The position numbers were made by a program, and so were the translations under genes. The notes under the pieces are model-generated. The model was given only the letters and a program-made list of their open reading frames with translations. It searched no databases and was not told the origin of the DNA. Source: Planctomycetota bacterium (GTDB taxonomy: Bacteria; Planctomycetota; Planctomycetia; Pirellulales; Pirellulaceae). Taken from it: DNA of 64,000 bases. Positions within the stretch are counted from its first letter, which is position 1, and every line of letters starts with the position of its first letter. This document shows positions 46,068 through 54,132 of the stretch, one piece after another. The stretch lies in NCBI GenBank assembly GCA_963204915.1, contig CAUJHS010000022.1, positions 186,001 to 250,000 of the forward strand, in the 5' to 3' direction.

Positions 46068-47183
46068 ATGAGTCGTCCTTCCTATTCACCGTTCATGCGC
46101 CGTAGGGGCTGGCGAACGCTAGCTGCGGCGTTGTTGACCGTTGCGGTCTCAGGTCGCCTCTCGGCGGCGCCGCATCCCGATCCGCTTCCCGTGCCAAACG
46201 CGGAAGCCGCCAGCGAATCGGAGATGAAGCCCTATTCGGAGGTGATCGAACACACCACCGCCAAGATTGAGCTGCTTCCGATTCCGGGCGGTCAATTCAT
46301 CATGGGTTCGCCGGAAAGCGAAGAAAACCGCGGTGAGGACGAAGGCCCCGCCCACCAGGTGACGGTTTCGCCCTTCTGGATGTCCAAGTGCGAGATCACG
46401 TGGGACGCCTATGAAGTGTGGATGTCGGACATGGACATCGCGCGGCGGCAAGTGTTCAGCATCGCCCCCAACACGCGCGACAAGCTCGCCGATGTGTTCC
46501 AGTTGTCACGCCCCACGAAGCCTTATACCGATATGTCCTTCGGCATGGGGAAGCGCGGCTTCCCGGCCATTTGTATGTCGCAACATGCGGCCCGCACCTT
46601 CTGCCAGTGGCTCAGCGCCAAGACCGGCCGATACTACCGTTTGCCGACCGAGGCGGAATGGGAATACGCCTGCCGCGCGGGGACGAACACGGCCTACTCG
46701 TTTGGCGACGACCCTTCCGAGTTGGACGACTACGCCTGGTACATCGAAAATTCAAACGAGAAGTATCAGAAGGTTGGTCAAAAGAAGCCCAACCCCTGGG
46801 GTCTGCACGACATGCACGGCAACGTTGCGGAGTGGGTGCTTGATCAATACACCGAAGATTACAGCGACCGCAAAGGCGGTGAGAAAGACCCGCTGGTGGT
46901 TCCCCTGGAGCTCTGGGGGCGCGTGGTGCGCGGCGGCGGTTGGGGCGATGACCCCGAACGCCTCCGCTCTGCCGCGCGGGATTTGTCCGACGAGCAATGG
47001 ATCGAACAGGATCCGCAGGTGCCGCAAAGTATTTGGTATTTGACCGACGCGTTGCACGTCGGCTTCCGAATTGTTCGTCCTTTGTCCGAACCAAGCGACG
47101 AGGAAAAAGCCGCCAAGTGGGACAAATCCGAACCGGTTCAAGTCGATCGCGACAACGCCGCCAACTGGATGAAAGACCACTAA
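46068..47183 (+). CDS. SUMF1/formylglycine-generating-enzyme-like protein, secreted, lacking catalytic cysteines
   Basis: Protein of 371 residues. Signal peptide ([20 protein letters not shown]), then a full SUMF1/FGE-sulfatase fold: [69 protein letters not shown] and [20 protein letters not shown]. True formylglycine-generating enzymes have two catalytic cysteines near the C-terminus; this region has none, so sulfatase activation is unlikely and a carbohydrate-binding, regulatory or structural role is more probable. The ATG at 46068 was chosen because it starts the signal peptide; GGAG is just before it. The frame is open upstream into the previous gene. Confidence 0.9.
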   Translation: MSRPSYSPFMRRRGWRTLAAALLTVAVSGRLSAAPHPDPLPVPNAEAASESEMKPYSEVIEHTTAKIELLPIPGGQFIMGSPESEENRGEDEGPAHQVTVSPFWMSKCEITWDAYEVWMSDMDIARRQVFSIAPNTRDKLADVFQLSRPTKPYTDMSFGMGKRGFPAICMSQHAARTFCQWLSAKTGRYYRLPTEAEWEYACRAGTNTAYSFGDDPSELDDYAWYIENSNEKYQKVGQKKPNPWGLHDMHGNVAEWVLDQYTEDYSDRKGGEKDPLVVPLELWGRVVRGGGWGDDPERLRSAARDLSDEQWIEQDPQVPQSIWYLTDALHVGFRIVRPLSEPSDEEKAAKWDKSEPVQVDRDNAANWMKDH

Positions 47184-47192
47184 CGGGTAAAC

Positions 47193-47208
47193 CCGCCGTA
47201 AGGCGGTT
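47193..47208 (+). terminator. Weak hairpin after the SUMF1-like gene
   Basis: CCGCC-GTAA-GGCGG followed by TTCATTC, ten bases after the stop codon. The stem is short and the T-tract poor, so only a tentative terminator. Confidence 0.35.
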
Positions 47209-47380
47209 CATTCGAAGTCTCGCCGCTTGCGGCCACTCGCCGCGAGCGTGGCAGGCAACTAGAGTAGTAACCGCGGCCCGAAGGCCGTCGATCGCCGGGC
47301 GACGCCCATGACCCCACGACGACCATAACCCTGGTCACACGGCTTCGCTATTCATTACCCCTACCTCAGGAATGCTCTGT

Positions 47381-48748
47381 ATGAGTAAGAAACCTCAGGC
47401 TAATTCCCGCCGAGAGTTTTTAAAGGACGCCGGCGCGCTCGCCGCCGCCGGAACGCTGGTCACCGGCGCCGCGCGGTTCGTGCACGCCGCGGAGGACAAC
47501 ACCGTGCAAGTCGCGCTCGTCGGTTGCGGCGGTCGCGGCACCGGAGCCGCCAGCAATGCGTTGTCGGTTCAGAACGGCCCCATTAAGCTCGTCGCCATGG
47601 CCGACGTGTTCGACGATCGGCTGAGCAACAGCTTCCAAAACCTGGCCAACCAACACGAAAAGCAAGTTGACGTACCCTCGGACCGCAAGTTCGTCAGCTT
47701 CGACGGCTACAAGGCCGCCATGGACTGCCTCAAGCCGGGCGACGTAGTGATTCTGGCCACGCCGCCCGCCTTCCGCTGGGTGCACTTCACCTACGCGATC
47801 CAAAAGGGCTTGAACGTCTTTATGGAGAAGCCGGTCACGGTGGACGGCCCGACGAGCAAGCGCATGTTCGAGCTGGGCGAACAATCCGTCAAGAAGAACC
47901 TGAAAGTGGGCGTCGGCCTGATGTGCCGTCACTGCAAAGCGCGCGAGGAGTTGGTCGAGCGCATTCGCGGCGGCGAGATCGGCGACATCACCTTGCTGCG
48001 CGCCTACCGCATGGCCGGCCCCACCGGTACGGCGGCGTGCGGCCCCAAACCGGAAGGCGTGAGCGAGTTGATGTACCAGATTCGCAACTTCCACGGCTTC
48101 CTGTGGGCCAGCGGCGGCGCCGTGAGCGACTTCCTGATCCACAACATTGACGAATGCTGCTGGATCAAAGACGCCTGGCCCGTGCAAGCCAAAGCCTGCG
48201 GCGGACGGCACTACCGCGGCGACATGGTGGATCAGAACTTCGACGTGTACTCGATGGAGTACACCTTTGCCGACGGCACAAAGATGTACGTCGACGGCCG
48301 CACGCAGCCCGGCTGCCACAATGAGTTCGCCAGCTACGCCCACGGCACGAAAGGTTCGGCGGTTATCTCGTCGGCGGCCCACACGCCCGCCAAGTGCCGC
48401 ACCTACAAGGGCCACAAGATGACCAAAGACGAATTGACCTGGCAATTCCCGCCGCCGGAGCCCAACCCGTACCAACTGGAGTGGGACAACCTGATCGCCT
48501 CGATCCGCGAAGACAAGCCGCACAACGAAGTGGAGCGCGGCGTCAAGGCGAGCCTCGTCACGTCGATGGGCCGCATGGCCGCTCACACTGGGCAAGTCAT
48601 CACTTACGAAGACATTCTGAACAGCGAGCACGAGTTCGCACCCGGGGTGGACAAACTCGCGCTGGATGGGCCCGCCCCCATCCAGGCCGACAATAACGGC
48701 AAGTACCCCATTCCGCTCCCCGGCATCACCGTAAGCGAAGAGTACTAA
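47381..48748 (+). CDS. Gfo/Idh/MocA-family oxidoreductase, Tat-exported
   Basis: Protein of 455 residues. Twin-arginine signal SRREFLKDAGALAAAGTL, then an N-terminal NAD(P)-binding Rossmann fold (QVALVGCGGRGTGAASNAL), the family EKP motif (MEKPVTVDGPTSKRM), a C-terminal alpha/beta domain with DFLIHNIDECCWIKDAWPVQ, and a conserved close. These enzymes oxidise or reduce sugars and inositols. Export through Tat suggests cofactor is loaded before secretion. The ATG at 47381 is preferred over one at 47372 because CAGG lies ten bases before the former. The gene is closed by a near-perfect terminator. Confidence 0.94.
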   Translation: MSKKPQANSRREFLKDAGALAAAGTLVTGAARFVHAAEDNTVQVALVGCGGRGTGAASNALSVQNGPIKLVAMADVFDDRLSNSFQNLANQHEKQVDVPSDRKFVSFDGYKAAMDCLKPGDVVILATPPAFRWVHFTYAIQKGLNVFMEKPVTVDGPTSKRMFELGEQSVKKNLKVGVGLMCRHCKAREELVERIRGGEIGDITLLRAYRMAGPTGTAACGPKPEGVSELMYQIRNFHGFLWASGGAVSDFLIHNIDECCWIKDAWPVQAKACGGRHYRGDMVDQNFDVYSMEYTFADGTKMYVDGRTQPGCHNEFASYAHGTKGSAVISSAAHTPAKCRTYKGHKMTKDELTWQFPPPEPNPYQLEWDNLIASIREDKPHNEVERGVKASLVTSMGRMAAHTGQVITYEDILNSEHEFAPGVDKLALDGPAPIQADNNGKYPIPLPGITVSEEY

Positions 48749-48772
48749 ACGCCGCTCAGTTCAAGAACCGCC

Positions 48773-48804
48773 AACGGCTCGACGTCCTCGTCGAGCCGTT
48801 TTTT
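48773..48804 (+). terminator. Rho-independent terminator of the oxidoreductase gene
   Basis: Perfect 12-bp stem AACGGCTCGACG / CGTCGAGCCGTT with loop TCCT, running into six Ts (48799-48804, the first two shared with the stem). It lies 25 bases after the stop codon. The stem is symmetric and may also serve the convergent membrane-protein gene that ends at 48816. Confidence 0.92.
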
Positions 48805-48815
48805 GTTCCCGTCCA

Positions 48816-49562
48816 TCAGACGAGCGCGATGAATACGGCCAGCAGAGCCATGAGGGCGAACGTCTTAGGACCCATGCGGTAAGAGGCCGTAAGAGCAATG
48901 AACCCCGCACACCACACGTAGCAGCCCACCAGCATCTCGGGGTCGCGCAGCGGCACACTCCACACCATCACAGCAACCACGGCCAGCGCCGCCCCCAGCC
49001 GCGCCCCACGGTCGCGCTGTAGGCGCCATAACAACCAGGGCGAAAGCAGCGCGAGTAAGTTCGCCACATTCAGCAGGGTAAACCATCCCAACTGGCCCCA
49101 GGCCGAAAGACTGGACTCCTCCGGAAGCTGCCGCTGGACAACCAAGTGATGCGCAATTTCGACCTCCACCATCGCGCAGGCGTGTGCGGCTCGCCAGCCG
49201 GGAATCGTCGTGTTGTTGCACCCCTTCATCGCCGGCAAGAACAACGACGCGAAAAATAGTAACCACGCGGCGTAAAAGAATTTGGGCCGATGTCGCTTCG
49301 TCTGCACGGGCGCCAAACGCCCCCGAGTATTCAACCAAGACACAAACAGCCCAGCCGAAAGGACCAGCGCTCCCGCCCCGTGATATGCCGCGAGCGCCGC
49401 CGCAACAGCCGCCGCCGTAATCAACTCGAACGCGTGCCGCAAATTGAACTGCCACGGCCGCATGCCCACGCTTGGCGCGAACTGGTCACGCTCGGCGCTG
49501 CTCTGCTCCGGAGAAGCGTTCTCAGCCGTTGCCGAAGTGGATGAGTCAACAAGACGAGTCAT
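48816..49562 (-). CDS. Multi-pass membrane protein, function unknown
   Basis: Protein of 248 residues with five or six hydrophobic segments, among them FELITAAAVAAALAAYHGAG, FFYAAWLLFFASLFLPAM, WFTLLNVANLLALLSPWLL and LGAALAVVAVMVWSVP. The N-terminal 55 residues are polar and acidic. No family is recognised. The ATG at 49562 was preferred to one at 49613, which would add 17 residues and overlap the upstream gene's end closely. It is 53 bases after the secreted zinc-motif protein on the same strand and may be co-transcribed with it. Confidence 0.75.
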   Translation of the reverse strand: MTRLVDSSTSATAENASPEQSSAERDQFAPSVGMRPWQFNLRHAFELITAAAVAAALAAYHGAGALVLSAGLFVSWLNTRGRLAPVQTKRHRPKFFYAAWLLFFASLFLPAMKGCNNTTIPGWRAAHACAMVEVEIAHHLVVQRQLPEESSLSAWGQLGWFTLLNVANLLALLSPWLLWRLQRDRGARLGAALAVVAVMVWSVPLRDPEMLVGCYVWCAGFIALTASYRMGPKTFALMALLAVFIALV

Positions 49563-49615
49563 AACCGTCGCGCCAGGCGTTGAGGGCTGTTTGACTGATC
49601 CCTGGCGCCGCACGT

Positions 49616-51376
49616 TTATTCCCCAGCTTCGGGCGTCAGGCGCACTCCTTCTCCCGAAAGCGGGGCCAGCGTTACGCGATAAAAACGGTAGCGGCAGTCA
49701 TACGCCCCCAGGAACAGGGCGTTCTCGCGCGGCGTTTGCCAATAGTCCGAAAGCGACAGCTGTTCGGGTTTGCCTTGCCAGTTGATGATTTCGCGCCCGT
49801 CGACTTGCATCCGAACCGAGTCCTTCCGCACGGTGCAAACAACCTGTGAGATGCGACCCTTTTTCAAGAACACGCCAGGTACGGTGGTCTCGTTGCCGCC
49901 CACGTTTCTGCCGTCCACGTTTTCCAGCGCGCTCAAAGGTTTCTCGCCCGCGGCGTAGTTCACGAGCACCAGGAACCGGTTCGCGCCACTCCGCTGGCCG
50001 AGAATTAAGCCGTTCGCGTCATCCAGCGGCTCGGCCACCACGGTCAATTGATATTCCTCTGGGGGTTGATAGGGTATCTCTAGCCGAGCCCCATACTGCT
50101 TGGGCGACTCAATTCGGCCTTCTTGCCGCCGCCATTCGCCGGCCACACGATCGCGTTGTTCGTCGATCATCGCCAAGAGGTCCACTTCGTCACCCACGGC
50201 CGGTGCGTGGTCGCGTAACGCGGGCGGGCTTTCCGCATGAACCACGGGAAGTGGTAACATGTCCGGCTGAGCGCGCACCTGAAAGTAACCCCACAGTTCC
50301 TCCGTTTGCCCGTCGGCAAGTTCGACATCGACTCGAAAACTCACGGGCGTAGGACGGTCGAATCGCCCCAGACGCAACGTGGCAGGGGTTGGGCCGGCAG
50401 CGACATTCGCCACATCGAGCCAGGGGCCGAACACGTCGGTCTGCACTCGGACGCGGCAGGACCGGATTTCCGCCCCCTGAGGCCACTCGCACCGCAACGC
50501 AACGTCCTGCCCTGGTTCGGGAACCAAGGGATCAAGCCAGGCTTGAAACACCGAGAACAAGTCGCGTTTGCGGTCGGCTGGCGCCTTGGGAGGCGTCCAG
50601 CCGAGACGCCGCTTCTGTTCGTCATCCAACCAAGACTGGCTGATCCATCCTCGGTACTGGCCGAAGCTCATCACCGAATCGTTCCCCGGTTCAGGATGCG
50701 GCAGGCCGATGGTGTGCCCCACCCCTTCGTGATAAACAACGCAGTCCGAGCCAGCGTAAGGAACGCGCCAGCCGTCGGCGCTGACGAGCCCCCAACCGAC
50801 GCCGCGATCGGCCAGGTACGTAGCCCGAGCGCCGCCAGACTCGGCGCCGGGATGATGCCGTCCTTGGTCAAAGATGCCTTCAAACGCGTAACCATTCTCG
50901 GTCGGCTTGACGCGATAAAAATCATCCAGCGGACGCCAGTTCACATCGCTCAAAACCAGAAGTATCGGAAAGGCCGTACGCTCGCCTTGTCCAAACTTCA
51001 GCGTGCGATCCACTTCGCGCAACGTTTGAAAAAAGATGAAATTGCCGTCTCCCGCGCGAAGCTGCGGCGTGGTGCGAGTCGAACGGAACGGCTCCGGATG
51101 CACTTTCGTCGTCAGGGTGGATTGTCCCTGAAACTCGCGCTGATGAAACTTCTCGATGCGCCGGCAGAAGTAATCGACGCGTTCGCGCCAGTCCGGCAGC
51201 GCTGTGCGATCGCGCGGCAGAAAATACGCTACGGTCACTTCAATCCGGTCCACATCATGCTGGCCATCCCAGGTCTTTAACTCACTCCAGGCGGGGCGCG
51301 CCGCAAACGCAATCGTTAACCCGGCCAGGACGAACCCGATGTGCGGAAAAAGCCAACTTGCTCGAACCCAGCGCAT
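49616..51376 (-). CDS. Secreted protein with non-canonical zincin motif and C-terminal ConA-like domain
   Basis: Protein of 586 residues. Signal peptide LFPHIGFVLAGLTIAFAARP; a domain (about 25-270) with YHEGVGHTIGLPHPEP, that is H216-E217-x3-H221-x2-G224-x2-H227, and a Met-turn-like SVMSFG at 234-239; a beta-sandwich region (about 290-380); and a C-terminal concanavalin/LamG-like domain (about 390-586) with LLAMIDEQRDRVAGEWRRQE and LEIPYQPPEEYQLTVV. The histidine pattern is like a metzincin HExxHxxGxxH but has one extra residue in the first part. It is probably a metalloprotease or a relative. AAGGA lies nine bases before the ATG at 51376; a longer frame from 51400 was not used. Confidence 0.8.
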   Translation of the reverse strand: MRWVRASWLFPHIGFVLAGLTIAFAARPAWSELKTWDGQHDVDRIEVTVAYFLPRDRTALPDWRERVDYFCRRIEKFHQREFQGQSTLTTKVHPEPFRSTRTTPQLRAGDGNFIFFQTLREVDRTLKFGQGERTAFPILLVLSDVNWRPLDDFYRVKPTENGYAFEGIFDQGRHHPGAESGGARATYLADRGVGWGLVSADGWRVPYAGSDCVVYHEGVGHTIGLPHPEPGNDSVMSFGQYRGWISQSWLDDEQKRRLGWTPPKAPADRKRDLFSVFQAWLDPLVPEPGQDVALRCEWPQGAEIRSCRVRVQTDVFGPWLDVANVAAGPTPATLRLGRFDRPTPVSFRVDVELADGQTEELWGYFQVRAQPDMLPLPVVHAESPPALRDHAPAVGDEVDLLAMIDEQRDRVAGEWRRQEGRIESPKQYGARLEIPYQPPEEYQLTVVAEPLDDANGLILGQRSGANRFLVLVNYAAGEKPLSALENVDGRNVGGNETTVPGVFLKKGRISQVVCTVRKDSVRMQVDGREIINWQGKPEQLSLSDYWQTPRENALFLGAYDCRYRFYRVTLAPLSGEGVRLTPEAGE

Positions 51377-51514
51377 GCGCGATGTTCCTTGAAACGTCAT
51401 TACCGACCCAACTCACACCACGGTGTTCTCGTGCAGCCCCATGCGGCGATGAGAGACGCCCGCATCCAGCCGACGGCAAGAAGCCGTTTGACCCAAACAA
51501 TTTACCGCAGCCGT

Positions 51515-52171
51515 TTACTTCAACTCGCGAATGCGAATGTTGCGTAGCGCTAACGGCAACGCATGGTCTTGGAACCCGATGTAGCCTTGGTCCGGCCGAC
51601 CCGCGAGTTTGGGGTCTTTCAGATTCACTTCATTGACCACCTGATCGTTGAGCTTGACCGTCAGTTTTTCGCCTTGCACGGTAATTTGAAAGTGATTCCA
51701 TTCGCCGGCCGGCTTGGCGACATTCTTCGTAGGCGGAATGCCGGGAATAATGCCGCCTGAATCATGGTCGGTCAGTTTCGCATCCGGGCCTTTCTCGTGC
51801 GATTCGTAAATCTGCACTTCAATTCCTTTCGCCACGGGGTTGCTCATGTCGCCCACGTTGAAATAGAAGCCGCTGTTGCCATGGGGTTGCACGCGGTAGT
51901 CGAAATCAATCACGAAGTCATCATAGGTTTTGTTCGACCAAAGGTACGCGTCAAAGCGCGACCAGCCTTTCTCGCCGGGCCGCGGGGCCAGCGTCACCAC
52001 GCCGTGCTCGTCAATGGTCCAATTGCCCTTGGTCGTCCAGTGCGAGTCAAGCTTGTTTCCTTCCAGCAGGTCGACTTGTTCCGCCGCCGATTGGTCTTCT
52101 CCCACCACCGGAGCGCCGGTCGCCGCCGCAATGAATACTCCGAGAACGATCGTCAGGGTGCGCCACGTCAT
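51515..52171 (-). CDS. DUF1080 (3-keto-disaccharide hydrolase-like) protein, secreted
   Basis: Protein of 218 residues. Signal peptide TWRTLTIVLGVFIAAATGAP, then one DUF1080 jelly-roll: GNWTIDEHGVVTLAP, YDDFVIDFDYRVQPHGNSGF, GIEVQIYESHEKGPD, GEWNHFQITVQGEKLTVKLN and GYIGFQDHALPLALRNIRIR. The fold is concanavalin-like; some members hydrolyse 3-keto-glycosides, which would suit the Gfo/Idh/MocA oxidoreductase at 47381, though the two genes are not in one operon. AGGAG lies about eight bases before the ATG at 52171. Confidence 0.92.
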   Translation of the reverse strand: MTWRTLTIVLGVFIAAATGAPVVGEDQSAAEQVDLLEGNKLDSHWTTKGNWTIDEHGVVTLAPRPGEKGWSRFDAYLWSNKTYDDFVIDFDYRVQPHGNSGFYFNVGDMSNPVAKGIEVQIYESHEKGPDAKLTDHDSGGIIPGIPPTKNVAKPAGEWNHFQITVQGEKLTVKLNDQVVNEVNLKDPKLAGRPDQGYIGFQDHALPLALRNIRIRELK

Positions 52172-52375
52172 CGTCGTTGCTCCTTTTGCCACAAGTCCAG
52201 AATCAGAATCCGTCGGCCAAATGTTCCCCTAGATTAACAGTGAAGCGCTACTCGCTGCAAACCTGCCAAGCAGTTGTTCCCTAAGTTTGTGTGCAGGCCA
52301 TCGCAAGAGCTGTTTCGTCGGTCGGAGCCAAGTTGATTAAAATGGAGTCTCCGCAAGTTCCCCCTGGGTAGGCCG

Positions 52376-53248
52376 ATGAGCTATCCGACGATTCTCTTGC
52401 TGACCGACCGTTCCACACATCGAGGGCGTTGGGCCGAGGCTCTGGCCTCGCTGCCGGCGCAGGTCCTCAAAAACGCCGACGACCTTGCGCCGGATGCAAC
52501 CCCCGATGTGATCGTGACCGATACGCCACGCGCGCATGACGATGCAGGAGTCATCTTCATTGGTCCGAGCAACACCGGTGACGACAACGCCGGCGATGTG
52601 TGCTTGCCCGAGGACTGCACTGCACGGGAGTTGCGGCTGGCCTGCATGCTGCTATGGCAAATCGTGCAACTACGGCGCGAGAAGCGCGAAGGCGCTCTCG
52701 CGCATCAAGCACTCACTCACATGGTGATGACCGACCCGCTCACAGGAATAGCGAACCGCCGCGCCTGGGATGCGGAACTGGACCGCCGCTGCCGTGAGAA
52801 GCGAAATTCGGGTCATTGCCTGGCGATCGCATTGTTCGACGTCGATTTCTTCAAGCGGGTGAACGCCGCCTGCGGCCTGGCCGCGGGCGATGCACTCCTG
52901 CGGACCGCCGCGCATCAACTGGCCGCCAGCGTCCGGCCAGGCGATCATGTCGCTCGTTTGGGAGGCGACGAGTTCGGACTTCTGCTCGACAACCTTCGCC
53001 CCGCCGCTGCGGGCTCCGTGATTGAACGCGTGCGACGTTCCTTCGCATTGTCGTCGTGCGATGAAACGCCCTTTCCTGTGACCGTAAGCGCCGGTTACGC
53101 ACTGCTTCCCGGTTCGGAGGCGGCGCCGAATGAAGACTCGCCTGAGCAGCTCTATGCGGCAGCCGCTTCCGCGTTGCAACAGGCGAAAACTCACGGCCGA
53201 AATCGCACCGTGGGCCCCTTGGGCGTGTGCGTTCCTCTCTCCGATTAG
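52376..53248 (+). CDS. Diguanylate cyclase (GGDEF) with degenerate N-terminal domain
   Basis: Protein of 290 residues. Residues 1-95 look like a receiver-type fold (TILLLTDRS, DVIVTDTP) without a clear phospho-acceptor aspartate. The GGDEF domain (about 115-280) has DPLTGIANRRAWDAEL, FDVDFFKRVN and an intact active site GGDEF at 196-200. The inhibitory I-site RxxD (RPGD, 187-190) lies exactly five residues before it, so product inhibition is expected. It makes cyclic di-GMP from two GTP. A separate SLBB-like lipoprotein gene follows on the same strand after 159 bases. Confidence 0.94.
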   Translation: MSYPTILLLTDRSTHRGRWAEALASLPAQVLKNADDLAPDATPDVIVTDTPRAHDDAGVIFIGPSNTGDDNAGDVCLPEDCTARELRLACMLLWQIVQLRREKREGALAHQALTHMVMTDPLTGIANRRAWDAELDRRCREKRNSGHCLAIALFDVDFFKRVNAACGLAAGDALLRTAAHQLAASVRPGDHVARLGGDEFGLLLDNLRPAAAGSVIERVRRSFALSSCDETPFPVTVSAGYALLPGSEAAPNEDSPEQLYAAAASALQQAKTHGRNRTVGPLGVCVPLSD

Positions 53249-53407
53249 GAGAGACCTTGCCGTATCGGCGTTGGCGTTCCGTGAGCCTTTTTGGTCGTTT
53301 TTCCTCAAGTCAGGTCCATTCGTCGTCGATGTTGCCGACATGGTCAAGTTGCGCGATTGTAGCAGGCATTCCGAATCGGCAACTTGCGAATTGCAAAGGA
53401 GTGGCAC

Positions 53408-53908
53408 ATGGTAGCCTTGCGCGTCCCAGGTTATGGGCGAGTTGCACTATTGGCGATCGCGGCATTAAGTTCGGCGGGCTGTTCAACATTACAACCGCAA
53501 GAGGGCGCCGCGAATCCCTTCGCATGGATGCAGGGAGAGAAACCGGCCGCCGAAGAACCGAAACAACCGACGGGCCCAACCTATACCGTCGAGATTCGCC
53601 GCGACGGCTATACCCCGCAAATCACGCAAATCCCCTATACCGAAACTATTCATATCCAAGACGCCTTAGTAAAGTCGGGCGCCACCAAGAAACTCAAACG
53701 CATGGAGCTGTACGTGTTGCGCACACCGCCAAACGGCGGCCCGCGACAGCGGCTCACGGCCATGTGGGACGCGGGCGAAGGCCGCGTGGCTTGGGAGTCG
53801 GACTACGCCATTTATCCAGGCGATTACATCGTGGCGATCGAGGACAAGACCTCACAGTTTGACGACATGGTCAACCGATTCCTCGGACCGCTCGGGCAGT
53901 CCAAATAA
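53408..53908 (+). CDS. SLBB-like lipoprotein, possibly exopolysaccharide-related
   Basis: Protein of 166 residues. Signal ends in a lipobox-like LSSAGC (Cys25). The rest is a compact alpha/beta domain: TYTVEIRRDG, IHIQDALVKSGATKK and AIYPGDYIVAIED, the last two resembling SLBB/polysaccharide-export proteins (HP...AL...GG and PGDYI patterns). AAGGAG (53396-53401) lies six bases before the ATG, which decides the start. Such proteins sit at the outer membrane. The link to exopolysaccharide and to the neighbouring diguanylate cyclase is inference. Confidence 0.7.
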   Translation: MVALRVPGYGRVALLAIAALSSAGCSTLQPQEGAANPFAWMQGEKPAAEEPKQPTGPTYTVEIRRDGYTPQITQIPYTETIHIQDALVKSGATKKLKRMELYVLRTPPNGGPRQRLTAMWDAGEGRVAWESDYAIYPGDYIVAIEDKTSQFDDMVNRFLGPLGQSK

Positions 53909-54024
53909 TCAAATACTTCGAGTGCGTCGGGGCAAGGCGCGGCGGATGGACAAGTCTGACCGCGCTCTTTCTGTTTCTTGATCCTTCGTGCAGCTTCTTC
54001 GCCGCCGTGTTTTTCCCCCAGAGG

Positions 54025-54053
54025 TTGGGCTACACCCGGTCTGATGGTATGAT
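54025..54053 (+). promoter_or_regulatory. Promoter of the kinase-STAND gene
   Basis: TTGGGC (54025-54030) and TATGAT (54048-54053) with a 17-base spacer; transcription would start near 54060, leaving a leader of about 73 bases before the ATG at 54133. Confidence 0.6.
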
Positions 54054-54132
54054 CTAGTTAACCCCACGACGTGAACGAACTCGTCCCGGCGCGACGTTGC
54101 GCCGCATTCCTCCCTTCTAGCAGTGCGCGCCC

